42,419 bases of DNA from an uncultured Prevotella sp. (GTDB lineage Bacteria; Bacteroidota; Bacteroidia; Bacteroidales; Bacteroidaceae), in NCBI GenBank assembly GCA_900543585.1, contig UQRP01000024.1:1-42419 (forward strand). Reading direction: 5' to 3'. Shown piece by piece: positions 25,211 to 32,738 of this stretch. The position numbers and the translations under genes are program-made. Numbering within the stretch: position 1 is the first letter of the stretch; each line of letters begins with the position of its first letter. The notes under the pieces are model-generated. The model did not search any database, was not told the DNA's origin, and saw nothing but the letters and a program-made list of their open reading frames with translations.

Positions 25211-26602
25211 CTATTGAAAACTGTTAGCAAGACTTTGTATTACTTTCTTCACCTTTGCCGTGACTTCCCGGTCGCTGACGGCTGCTATCTGCTGCGGAGT
25301 GAGTTGCTCTAATATGGGTACGCAGTCAAGGTTTAGCATTTTAGCTATCGGTAGCAGCTTATGGGCTGTCCGGACTATCAGGTCACGGTCGGGTGGGGTG
25401 GATGCAGTATTCTTGTCAGCAGAACTTTCTATCGCAGACTGCAACCGGTGTTTGAAGTCAGCAACCTCTGTATGCACGGCTTCGAGGATCTGGCGACGGT
25501 CCTCACCATCGGAGAAGAGCGCAAGGAAATCTGTCTGTTCATTGCTTTGGGTAGTAGTGTGATAGGAACTGTCGTCATCGCCATCGTCCTCGTCGCTTCC
25601 TAAGATATGTGCCAGTTCTTCGGCTTTGACGGGTTTGAGCAGACAGGCGTCGAAGCCGGCGGCGTGCAGTTGCGGTATGATGCTCGCGTCGTGGGCCGTC
25701 ATAGCTACCGTTGTGATTCCGTGATGGTCGATGTGCTGTATGAAGTCGATGCCACTCATCTCTGGCATCTCAATGTCGACGAGGAGGATGTCTTGCAACG
25801 CCTGTCGATAAGCGGCCTCACGCGTGACATCGCGCCGGATACGCCATACCAGAAAGGCTCCTAAGAGAATGGCAATGCCCGCCAAGAGTGCCAACTGCAT
25901 GACAAGCCGTTCCTGTGATCGTCGGGCGTCGGCAAGGCTCCTGCTCACAATCTTACGCTCTTGCGCCTGAAGCAGTGTCACCTTGCGGGCTTGCTCGCGG
26001 GCGATGGCGTCGGTGAGCGCCTTAAGGTAACGCATCTCGCTGTTGACGCTGACGGCATCATGCTGTGCCTTCTTGTGGTCTTCGCGTTCGGCATCAGCGA
26101 GAATGGAGGCTACACGGTGGCTGACATCGACGGGCCGCGCCACAGTGTCAACACCAGCCAAGGTGCTGTCGCGCCGCACGCTGACGGTGTCGGTATGTGA
26201 GGAGTGAAAGAGGTCGGCAAGGCGGTGGAAAAAACCATGGCGTGAGCGGGCCACCTCTACTGTGGTGGTGCTGACATGGTGGGTCTCGGTAGCCTTGGAG
26301 TGGACAACGACAGAGTCTTTACCGCTATTCAGGCTGTCCATACGTCTACGGAGGGCACCGGGCCGACGGCTCAGAGCCATAGCCTCGTTGAGCTGTCGAA
26401 GGCTTTCGCGCTCGTCGGCCATCATTCCAGCCAAGGCGCTGTCGGCATGTTGTTGCATGCGTGCGTATTCGCCCACGGAAGTGCTGATAGCGTTCAGCGA
26501 CCGTGTGTTGACATAGACGAGGGCGATGATGAGAATCATGGCTATGGCGACGATGGCGTAGCTCAGACCTGCCTTCAGGGAGATATTATTCTTGAACTTC
26601 AT
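25211..26602 (-). CDS. Hybrid histidine kinase remnant lacking the kinase core
   Basis: A 463-residue protein built like the ends of a hybrid sensor kinase. Membrane helices are at about residues 12-30 and 234-253, around a 200-residue periplasmic, partly coiled-coil sensor. Right after the second helix (WRIRRDVTREAAYRQAL) the sequence jumps to QDILLVDIEMPEMSG. That is beta-3 of a receiver domain, with the acceptor D276, T302 (VAMTAHD) and K323 (LKP). The receiver lacks its first half. A C-terminal HPt-like domain (about 355-463) has H414 in RTAHKLLPIAKML. The HisKA and HATPase domains are wholly absent, yet the frame is intact. It is the likely former partner of the NtrC-type regulator at 27228. 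Confidence 0.8.
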   Translation of the reverse strand: MKFKNNISLKAGLSYAIVAIAMILIIALVYVNTRSLNAISTSVGEYARMQQHADSALAGMMADERESLRQLNEAMALSRRPGALRRRMDSLNSGKDSVVVHSKATETHHVSTTTVEVARSRHGFFHRLADLFHSSHTDTVSVRRDSTLAGVDTVARPVDVSHRVASILADAEREDHKKAQHDAVSVNSEMRYLKALTDAIAREQARKVTLLQAQERKIVSRSLADARRSQERLVMQLALLAGIAILLGAFLVWRIRRDVTREAAYRQALQDILLVDIEMPEMSGIDFIQHIDHHGITTVAMTAHDASIIPQLHAAGFDACLLKPVKAEELAHILGSDEDDGDDDSSYHTTTQSNEQTDFLALFSDGEDRRQILEAVHTEVADFKHRLQSAIESSADKNTASTPPDRDLIVRTAHKLLPIAKMLNLDCVPILEQLTPQQIAAVSDREVTAKVKKVIQSLANSFQ

Positions 26603-26621
26603 GTACGGGTGTATAGCGGTG

Positions 26622-26629
26622 CAAAGTTA
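26622..26629 (-). promoter_or_regulatory. Bacteroidetes -7 box for the kinase-remnant gene
   Basis: On the minus strand TAACTTTG lies 20 bp before the ATG at 26602, giving a leader of only about 12 bases. The nearest TTTG is 28 bases upstream, too far for a good -33. Confidence 0.45.
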
Positions 26630-26659
26630 CAACAATCTACTGACTTACGGCTTTAGTCA

Positions 26660-26692
26660 AATAAAAAAAGCCCACCCTTGACGGGCGGGCTT
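26660..26692 (-). terminator. Intrinsic terminator of the small secreted peptide gene
   Basis: On the minus strand AAGCCCGCCC and GGGTGGGCTT pair around a 5-base loop with one mismatch, followed directly by a run of T (TTTTTTTATTT). It ends the transcript begun at the sigma-54 promoter and separates it from the kinase-remnant gene. Confidence 0.85.
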
Positions 26693-26732
26693 GTGTTGTC
26701 CTGAATACATGTTTAACGGATGTGGATAAGCC

Positions 26733-26999
26733 TTATTCTTGCACTGTGCTGTCTGGCTTAGCCGGTGTCACCACCGTGTCGTTGGCAAGGCTCTCGAAGT
26801 TGGCTGAGGCCTTGGTGGTGTCGGTAGTGTCGGCAACAGCAAGGTTGATAGTGCTGTCGGTAGTGTCAGTAGCGAGGCTGATAGTGCTGTCGGTAGTGTC
26901 GGCGACAGCGGCAGAAGAAGAAACATTGTTGAAAGCAAAGGCGTTGCTAACAGAGATGATTGCCATGGCAGCGACGGCTGCGAATACTAACTTTTTCAT
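26733..26999 (-). CDS. Small exported Thr/Asp/Ser-rich repeat peptide under a sigma-54 promoter
   Basis: An 88-residue product. The N-terminus MKKLVFAAVAAMAIISVSNAFA is a typical signal peptide, cut near residue 22. The mature chain of about 66 residues is acidic and low-complexity, with 11-residue repeats of the pattern DTTDSTI-S/N-LA (residues 35-62). It contains no cysteine or lipobox. Upstream is a near-consensus sigma-54 promoter (27061-27078) and beyond it enhancer-like repeats and an NtrC-type regulator gene. Downstream is a good terminator. So it appears to be a monocistronic output of that regulator. I recognise no family; the repeat region may vary in length between strains. Confidence 0.7.
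   Translation of the reverse strand: MKKLVFAAVAAMAIISVSNAFAFNNVSSSAAVADTTDSTISLATDTTDSTINLAVADTTDTTKASANFESLANDTVVTPAKPDSTVQE
26846..26900 (-). repeat. 33-bp-period tandem repeat inside the small peptide gene
   Basis: A 22-base stretch beginning TGATAGTGCTGTC (plus strand) is repeated exactly at 26846-26867 and 26879-26900, a period of 33 bp or 11 codons. A degenerate third copy precedes it near 26813. Unit loss or gain would keep the frame. Confidence 0.8.
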
Positions 27000-27060
27000 A
27001 GTCTTATTGTTTTATTTGATGTTTATCGTTGTGAACTCATTGGTGAGTACACTTATCATG

Positions 27061-27078
27061 TTGCAACGGCTGTGCCAA
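27061..27078 (-). promoter_or_regulatory. Sigma-54 (-24/-12) promoter
   Basis: On the minus strand the sequence TTGGCACAGCCGTTGCAA holds the -24 element TGGCAC and the -12 element TTGC, with the GG (27076-27075) and GC (27064-27063) exactly 10 bases apart. This is nearly the consensus TGGCAC-N5-TTGC. Transcription would start near 27051, about 50 bases before the small peptide gene. Confidence 0.85.
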
Positions 27079-27098
27079 AATAGCGACTATGAATATAC

Positions 27099-27129
27099 TT
27101 TGCTGAATGTCAGTAGATTAGTAACTTTG
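27099..27129 (+). promoter_or_regulatory. Candidate antisense promoter
   Basis: TTTG (27099-27102), a 19-bp spacer and TAACTTTG (27122-27129) form a well-spaced Bacteroidetes promoter on the plus strand. It points into the 3' end of the response-regulator gene from within the sigma-54 control region. No plus-strand gene follows, so the product would be a noncoding or antisense RNA, if it is active. Confidence 0.45.
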
Positions 27130-27145
27130 CGTAAAAATGCTCGAG

Positions 27146-27195
27146 TGTGGAAAGTGTGGAAGTGGTGTGGAAAAATTCCACAGTCTGTTGTGGAG
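27146..27195. promoter_or_regulatory. Enhancer-like TGTGGAA sites for an NtrC-type activator
   Basis: TGTGGAA occurs at 27146, 27155 and 27166. The last, with TTCCACA at 27176-27182, forms the perfect inverted repeat TGTGGAA-AAA-TTCCACA. A further TGTGGAG is at 27189. The palindrome centre is about 104 bp upstream of the sigma-54 promoter, the usual distance for activator sites. The regulator gene (27228-28595) lies just beyond. Confidence 0.65.
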
Positions 27196-27227
27196 ACGAT
27201 GTCTGTCGGCCCTCTCCAAGTTACATG

Positions 27228-28595
27228 TCAATCTTCCATCCCGTATTTCCTAAGTTTGTTGTAGAGCGTTTTTCTGTCTACTTCCAAAAGTCTTGCTGCT
27301 TTGCTCTTATTGCCCTTAGCAGCTCGTAAGGCTTCTGCGATGCGCTGCTGCTCTATGGCTTCGTCATGGAGCGCTGTCGTGGACATGGCGTGTGGCTCCG
27401 GCATCATGGCCAGACCGAGATCTTCACCACTGATGATATTGTATTTGGCGAGGAGCGTGGCGCGCTTGATGACGTTGTTCAATTCGCGGAGGTTGCCAGG
27501 CCAGGAGTAGGCGGCCATTTGTCGGCGGGCTTCCTGCGAGAAACCTTCGACATGCCGGTCAAGCGCAGCGTTGGCGCGTTGCAGGAAGAGGTCGGCGAAG
27601 CGAAAAATATCATCGCCGCGGTCTTTGAGTTCAGGCATAGAGATGGTGAACTCGTTGACGCGGTGGTAGAGGTCTTCGCGGAAATGTCCCTCGCGAACAC
27701 TCTCTGCCAGGTTCTCATTGGTGGCACAGACAAGGCGGATGTCGATGGCTATCTCTTCGGTGCTGCCCAACGGTCTGACGACGCGCTCTTGAAGGGCGCG
27801 GAGAAGTTGAACTTGAATGTCGTAGGGAAGATTGCCTATCTCGTCAAGGAAGAGCGTACCGCCATTGGCTGTTTCGAAGGCGCCTTTCTTATCTTGTTCA
27901 GCGCCAGTGAAAGCCCCTTTGCGGTAGCCGAAGAACTCAGATGCTGCTACTTCACGTGGAATAGCGCCACAGTCAAGGGCAAAGAAAGGCTTATCATGCC
28001 GCGTGCTTTTCTCGTGGATGCGGCGCGCCACATATTCCTTTCCCGTGCCGCTGGCACCGAGGATGAGAACCGACATAGGGGTTGGCGCAACAAGGTCGAC
28101 ATAGCGATAGAGCTGTTTCGAGGCATCGCTCTCGCCCTCGATATAACGTGGGATATCGGGAGATTCTGACGTGGAAGATTGTAGATGGTCGTCTTTCGTG
28201 GGCGCAGACGGGGCCTTACCGCTGTTGCTTGTTGCAGTCGGTTTCTGGGCATCTTGCAACTTTTCTAAAAGCAGGTCGGGCGGGAAGGGCTTGGCAATAT
28301 AGTCAGTGGCCCCTGACTTCATCGCCAGGACAGCATTCTGCACTTCTGCATAGCTTGTCATGACAATAAAAGGTGTGTCGTCGCCCTGACCACGCAAAAG
28401 GGTGAGCAGGCCGATGCCGTCGCCGTCGGGGAGCCGGAGGTCGGAGAGGATGATGTCGAAAGACGCGTGGGTGAGAAGCTGTCGGGCAGCACGTAGCGAC
28501 GTAGCCTTCTCTGTGTCGAAGCCTTTCCGCATCAGCCATTTCTGTATCATCAAACCGAAGGCAAGGTCGTCTTCTATGATAAGAATCTTAGGCAT
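27228..28595 (-). CDS. NtrC-family sigma-54-dependent response regulator
   Basis: A 455-residue three-domain activator. The receiver domain covers residues 1-120, with the acidic pair E8-D9/D10, phospho-acceptor D52 (LSDLRLPDGDG) and K in AKPF. The AAA+ domain (about 155-390) has Walker A GASGTGKE, the sigma-54 contact loop GAFTGA, and Walker B GGTLFLDEIGNLP. The Fis-type helix-turn-helix is at the C-terminus (GNKSKAARLLEVDRKTLYNKLRKYG). All domains look complete. It starts 6 bp after mnmA. Directly downstream are TGTGGAA repeats and a sigma-54 promoter, the likely direct target. Confidence 0.93.
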   Translation of the reverse strand: MPKILIIEDDLAFGLMIQKWLMRKGFDTEKATSLRAARQLLTHASFDIILSDLRLPDGDGIGLLTLLRGQGDDTPFIVMTSYAEVQNAVLAMKSGATDYIAKPFPPDLLLEKLQDAQKPTATSNSGKAPSAPTKDDHLQSSTSESPDIPRYIEGESDASKQLYRYVDLVAPTPMSVLILGASGTGKEYVARRIHEKSTRHDKPFFALDCGAIPREVAASEFFGYRKGAFTGAEQDKKGAFETANGGTLFLDEIGNLPYDIQVQLLRALQERVVRPLGSTEEIAIDIRLVCATNENLAESVREGHFREDLYHRVNEFTISMPELKDRGDDIFRFADLFLQRANAALDRHVEGFSQEARRQMAAYSWPGNLRELNNVIKRATLLAKYNIISGEDLGLAMMPEPHAMSTTALHDEAIEQQRIAEALRAAKGNKSKAARLLEVDRKTLYNKLRKYGMED

Positions 28596-28601
28596 GGGCG
28601 G

Positions 28602-29720
28602 CTACACGTTTGACGGAGAAGATACAGAATCGTTGGAGAGGGTTATCTCGCCAGAACCATAGCATTTATGGTGCTCGGCATCGTAGACGACGCAGAACTG
28701 GCCTGGTGCGACGCCATGAATCTTGTCATTGCTGTGAATGATAAAAGAACTATCGGAAAGCGTCTCTGCGGTGGCAGGATGGCAGTCTGGGGTATGCCGA
28801 ATCTTGAAGGTGATATGTTGTGGCAGAGTAGTTACGCCCTCGGTAAGAAAGTCGAAGCCGTGAATAGCAAAGTCGCTGCGATAGGCTGTGGCGGGGTCGT
28901 AGCCATGACTGACGTAGAGAATATTCTTCTCCGCATCTTTCTTCACCACGAACCAGGGACCTCCCCCGAGACCGAGCCCCTTACGCTGCCCAATAGTATG
29001 GAACCAGTGGCCGCGATGCTCGCCAATCTTCTTGCCTGTCTCGAGCTCGATGACATCTCCGATCTTTTCGCCAACATAGCGGCGGATATATTCGTCGTAG
29101 TTGATATTGCCAAGGAAGCAGATACCCTGAGAGTCTTTGCGCTTGGCGTTGATGAGATGTTCGCGCTCAGCGATGTCGCGGACTTCATTCTTAACATAGT
29201 GGCCGATAGGGAAGATGGCTTTCTTCAGTTGCCATTGATAGATTTGCGCGAGGAAGTCAGTCTGGTCTTTGACAGGGTCGGGACTTGTGGTGAGCCATTT
29301 ATGACCGTCTATCCATTCAGTCTGTGCATAGTGTCCGGTAGCAATAAGGTCGTAGTCATGCCCCATCTTTTCGTCGAAGGCACCGAACTTGATGAGCCTA
29401 TTGCACATCACGTCGGGATTAGGAGTGAAGCCACTCTTGACTTTCTCCATGGTGTAGCGTGTGACCTGCGACCAGTATTCCTTATGGCAATCGACAACTT
29501 GCAGGCGGCAGCCATATTTGGCCGCCACGGCGGTTGCCATCTCGAGGTCTTCCTCAGAGTTGCAGTCCCATTCCTCTTTCTCCTCGGGGCCAATCTTGAT
29601 GTAGAAGCAGTCGGGGTGGAAGCCACGGCTGGCAAACTCGTAGACGACGACGGAACTGTCGACGCCACCGGAGAGCAAGACGGCGATGCGCTTGTCACGT
29701 AGAGATTCGTAATCTATCAT
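28602..29720 (-). CDS. mnmA: tRNA-specific 2-thiouridylase MnmA
   Basis: A 372-residue enzyme that adds sulphur to the wobble uridine (U34) of tRNAs for Lys, Glu and Gln. The PP-loop ATP motif SGGVDSS is at residues 17-23. The first catalytic cysteine is in NPDVMCNR and the second in SQGICFLG. The GHYAQ, HTIGQRKGLGLGG and SDFAIHGFDF segments are MnmA-typical. The C-terminal barrel holds VAPGQFCVVYD. Its ATG overlaps the stop of the upstream secreted-protein gene by one base, and the response regulator starts 6 bp after its stop, so the three are probably co-transcribed. Confidence 0.93.
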   Translation of the reverse strand: MIDYESLRDKRIAVLLSGGVDSSVVVYEFASRGFHPDCFYIKIGPEEKEEWDCNSEEDLEMATAVAAKYGCRLQVVDCHKEYWSQVTRYTMEKVKSGFTPNPDVMCNRLIKFGAFDEKMGHDYDLIATGHYAQTEWIDGHKWLTTSPDPVKDQTDFLAQIYQWQLKKAIFPIGHYVKNEVRDIAEREHLINAKRKDSQGICFLGNINYDEYIRRYVGEKIGDVIELETGKKIGEHRGHWFHTIGQRKGLGLGGGPWFVVKKDAEKNILYVSHGYDPATAYRSDFAIHGFDFLTEGVTTLPQHITFKIRHTPDCHPATAETLSDSSFIIHSNDKIHGVAPGQFCVVYDAEHHKCYGSGEITLSNDSVSSPSNV

Positions 29721-30433
29721 TATTTCTTTTCCTCCTGGGTGTTATTCTTGGACGTAGAGATCACTTGGTTGCCTTTGTCGTTTTGACGGTCTTTATTTAT
29801 TTGATTGCCATTATTTGTCTGACTACCTTTTTCTTTTTGACCGTTATTGGTCTGCTCTTTTTCTTTCTCCTCCTCTTCTTTTTTCAGCTTAGCTTCTTCT
29901 AAGGCTTTGTTGTAAGCGTCGACGATGGGATCGCCAGTGGTGTCCATCTCTCTGAACTTCTGTCTGACATTCTTCAGATGCTTCTGGTCGCGGCGGTAAC
30001 GTCTATCGAGCAGTTTGGCAAAGTCGAAGGCAGCGCCGCCGCTTGAGGGGTTGGGGAGTGGCGTATAGCGTTTCCACTCCTTGACATTGTCCTGGACATG
30101 ATTCTTTCCCCAGATGGTGACTTGTCCGATGCTGGATCCCTCGGGAATGAGGTAGGTGGAGTCGCGGAGTTCTCTCTGAACGAGGCGCTCTGGGATGTAG
30201 CTGTGTTTGTAGATGGTAAGCGTGTCGAATTTTGCAGGCACGTAGCAGATACCTCTCCAGTTGGTGGTGTCGCGGTAGCCCGTCTTTGTGCTGACGATAA
30301 CGCCGCGCATGGGTACCCTTGTCTCGATATCAGCTACGACGAGACGGTGGAGTGGGGTAGAGTCATTGGACTCTTGTGCTTTCAAACTGATGACGGCGAG
30401 CGTTAGGACGAGAAGAAGGATGATATGCTTCAT
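29720..30433 (-). CDS. Exported carboxypeptidase-regulatory-like protein with a low-complexity tail
   Basis: A 237-residue protein when started at 30433 (MKHIILLLVLTLAVISLKAQ), which gives a clear signal peptide; an ATG six codons upstream is less likely. The next 90 residues (HRLVVADIETRVPMRGVIVSTKTGYRDTTNWRGICYVPAKFDTLTIYKHSYIPE) resemble the carboxypeptidase-D regulatory-like fold of Bacteroidetes envelope proteins. The last 60 residues are lysine-, glutamate-, asparagine- and glutamine-rich with loose TNNG/NQ repeats. No catalytic motif is seen. Its role is unknown. The stop overlaps the mnmA start. Confidence 0.7.
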   Translation of the reverse strand: MKHIILLLVLTLAVISLKAQESNDSTPLHRLVVADIETRVPMRGVIVSTKTGYRDTTNWRGICYVPAKFDTLTIYKHSYIPERLVQRELRDSTYLIPEGSSIGQVTIWGKNHVQDNVKEWKRYTPLPNPSSGGAAFDFAKLLDRRYRRDQKHLKNVRQKFREMDTTGDPIVDAYNKALEEAKLKKEEEEKEKEQTNNGQKEKGSQTNNGNQINKDRQNDKGNQVISTSKNNTQEEKK

Positions 30434-30467
30434 AGATGGATAGTGCGACAATTAAATGGAATGGGTG

Positions 30468-31205
30468 TCAGCCTCTGACAGTAGCCATGAGGATATCCCA
30501 GTCATTGAGGAAGTCGGAGAGACGTTGGTAGAGGAGGTTGCAGCCCTCGTTGGCTAAAGCCGTGTCGGGCAGTGGTCCACTGTTGATGGCTACAGTGAAG
30601 ATCTTCGCTGCCACTCCTGACCGCACGCCCAAGGGAGCATTCTCAACGACGATCCCCTGCCAGGGCATGAGGTTGCCGGCTTTGCGTAGCCCTGTGAGAT
30701 AAGGATCGGGGTCGGGCTTACCATGGGTGACGTCGTAGGCCGTGGTGATGTGGTTAGGAGCAAGCCACTGGCCAAAATCATCGTTGAGGCGTGCTATGAG
30801 GGGCTTTTGGGCGCTGCCGGTGACGACATTGACTGAGAGTCCGCTGTCGACAATGTTTTGCATGAGGGCTTTCACGCCGTCGAAGATGGGCGCCTCGGGC
30901 ATGTTATGGAAAATGCTGCTCTTGACTCCGTAGATTTCCTTGGCGCGTTCCTCGCTGATGTCTATGCCCTTCTGATGCTTCACCATCTCGCGCACAGTGT
31001 CAAAGCCGCGGGCTCCCTCTGTGGCGTAGGCATCGTGAGGCGTCATCGTGATACCAAACTGAGCCATGGACTTCTGCCAGGCGATAGCATGGTGGGGCAT
31101 AGAGTCGTAGAGGACGCCATCCATGTCGAAAAGAACGGCACGGGGATGAAACGGATGCGGGGCGCGGGCGTTATAGTCCGCAATGGCTTGCTGGATGTTG
31201 TTCAT
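30468..31205 (-). CDS. HAD-family phosphatase / beta-phosphoglucomutase-like
   Basis: A 245-residue HAD-superfamily hydrolase started at 31205 (MNNIQQAIADYNARAPHPF). Motif I is VLFDMDGVLYDS with nucleophile and acid aspartates, motif II is VVTGSAQKPL and motif III-IV is HGKPDPDPYL and VVENAPLGVRSGVAA. A helical cap domain lies between motif I and II. This group acts on phosphosugars or is a broad-substrate phosphatase. An ATG far upstream would add 43 residues that overlap the hairpin and the pgi region and look non-coding. It sits 64 bp downstream of pgi. Confidence 0.88.
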   Translation of the reverse strand: MNNIQQAIADYNARAPHPFHPRAVLFDMDGVLYDSMPHHAIAWQKSMAQFGITMTPHDAYATEGARGFDTVREMVKHQKGIDISEERAKEIYGVKSSIFHNMPEAPIFDGVKALMQNIVDSGLSVNVVTGSAQKPLIARLNDDFGQWLAPNHITTAYDVTHGKPDPDPYLTGLRKAGNLMPWQGIVVENAPLGVRSGVAAKIFTVAINSGPLPDTALANEGCNLLYQRLSDFLNDWDILMATVRG

Positions 31206-31215
31206 GATGTAAAGA

Positions 31216-31250
31216 CATCCTCTCCACTCCATGACGGAGCAGAGAGGATG
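31216..31250 (-). other. Intercistronic hairpin between pgi and the HAD gene
   Basis: CATCCTCTC and GAGAGGATG form a 9-bp outer stem, and inside it CTCC/GGAG can pair around ATGAC. No T-run follows on the minus strand, so it may stabilise the pgi transcript or dampen read-through rather than end transcription fully. Confidence 0.6.
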
Positions 31251-31269
31251 CAAATAAGAATCTGTTGGT

Positions 31270-32628
31270 TTACTGCTCGTTAGCCAGACGCTCGCGAATG
31301 GTCTTTGTCTCCTCTTCATAGCCAGGCTTGCCAAGGAGAGCGAACATGTTCTTCTTGTAAGCCTCTACACCAGGCTGGTTGAAGGGGTTAACACCCTCGA
31401 GGAGACCGCTGATGCCGCAGGCCTTCTCAAAGAAGTAGATGACCTGACCGAGGTAGTACTCGTCAAGCTTGGGCACGGAGACACGGATGTTGGGTACGCC
31501 ACCATCGACATGTGCCAGGCGTGTACCGAGCTCAGCCATCTTGTTGACTTCGTCAACGCGTTTGCCCTCAAGGAAGTTCAGTCCGTCGAGGTTCTCATCA
31601 TCGTGGGGGAAGAGGAGCTTGCGGTTGGGCTGCTCGATAGAAATAACAGTCTCGAAAATGCTGCGCTCGCCCTGCTGAATCCACTGACCCATGGAGTGCA
31701 GGTCGGTAGTGAAGTCGCAGGCAGCGGGGAAGATACCCTTAAGGTCCTTGCCCTCGCTCTCTCCGTAGAGCTGCTTCCACCACTCAGCGATGAAGTGGAG
31801 CTTGGGCTGGAAGTCAGCGAGAATCTCAATCTTCTTACCGGCAGCGTAGAGCGCCTGGCGTGTGGCAGCATACTGTGCAGAGAGGTTCTCAGCAAATGGA
31901 ACGTCGGCAGCAGTAGCCTTCTCCATATCCTGTGCACCCTTGACGAGAGCCTTGATGTCGAAGCCTGCAACGGCGATAGGCAGCAGACCTACCGGTGTGA
32001 GGACAGAGAAACGACCACCGACATTGTCAGGAATGACGAAAGTCTTGTAGCCTTCCTTCTCGGCAGTCTTACGGGCGGCACCCTTGACGGCATCAGTGAT
32101 GGCTACGATGACATCCTTAGCCTCGTCCTTGCCACGCTGGGCCTCGCACTGCTTCTTGAGCAGGCGGAAGGTAAGGGCTGTCTCTGTGGTGGTGCCACTC
32201 TTAGAGATGTTGATGACACCGAACTTCTTATCTTTGAGGTAGTCGGTGAGTTCTGCGAGATAGTCCTCGGAGATGCTGTTACCGGCGAAGATGACGTTAG
32301 GGGTCTTGGAAGCGTCGTTGACGAGCCACTGCAGGGAGTTGCCTAAGGCTTCGATGACGGCGCGGGCACCTAAATAGCTGCCGCCGATACCGGCTACGAC
32401 AACGGTGTCGCACTTAGAGCGCAGAATCTCGGTGCAGGCCTCGACATCGTTGAGAAAGTCGTCGGTAATCTCAGAGGGAAGGTGCAGCCATCCCAAGAAA
32501 TCATTACCTTCACAAGTGCCGTTCTCCAGAGCTTCCTGGGCGGCCTTCACCTTTGGCTCATAACCTTTCAGCGCGTCGGCGTTGAGGAAGGAGAGAGCTT
32601 TGGTGGTGTCTAATTTGATGTTCTCCAT
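31270..32628 (-). CDS. pgi: Glucose-6-phosphate isomerase
   Basis: A 452-residue glycolytic enzyme that interconverts glucose 6-phosphate and fructose 6-phosphate. Family segments are GIGGSYLGARAVIEAL (near residue 80), ISKSGTTTETALTFRLL (near 142), the signature VGGRFSVLTPVGLLPIA and GKRVDEVNKM, and FEKACGISGLLEGVNPFNQPGVEAYK toward the C-terminus. The length of about 450 is the short bacterial form. It is preceded by gpsA on the same strand with a 110-bp gap containing its own likely -7 box. Confidence 0.95.
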   Translation of the reverse strand: MENIKLDTTKALSFLNADALKGYEPKVKAAQEALENGTCEGNDFLGWLHLPSEITDDFLNDVEACTEILRSKCDTVVVAGIGGSYLGARAVIEALGNSLQWLVNDASKTPNVIFAGNSISEDYLAELTDYLKDKKFGVINISKSGTTTETALTFRLLKKQCEAQRGKDEAKDVIVAITDAVKGAARKTAEKEGYKTFVIPDNVGGRFSVLTPVGLLPIAVAGFDIKALVKGAQDMEKATAADVPFAENLSAQYAATRQALYAAGKKIEILADFQPKLHFIAEWWKQLYGESEGKDLKGIFPAACDFTTDLHSMGQWIQQGERSIFETVISIEQPNRKLLFPHDDENLDGLNFLEGKRVDEVNKMAELGTRLAHVDGGVPNIRVSVPKLDEYYLGQVIYFFEKACGISGLLEGVNPFNQPGVEAYKKNMFALLGKPGYEEETKTIRERLANEQ

Positions 32629-32646
32629 TTTTGTTTATGTTTTAGA

Positions 32647-32654
32647 CAAATATA
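32647..32654 (-). promoter_or_regulatory. Bacteroidetes -7 box for pgi
   Basis: On the minus strand TATATTTG lies 18 bp before the ATG at 32628. The -33 element is not clear. A 6-bp stem hairpin (GTATGT/ACATAC, 32678-32695) lies upstream. Confidence 0.4.
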
Positions 32655-32738
32655 CAAACATTCTGACTTCTCCTTGCGTATGTTCAAGGACATACTTTTA
32701 AAGACTTATTAAAGGAATCAGTCAGTAGGTCCTTGTCT

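Noticed and set aside
25211..26602. Frameshift in the sensor kinase
   Set aside because: The frame is open throughout and both ends keep recognisable domains, so a clean in-frame loss is more likely than a frameshift.
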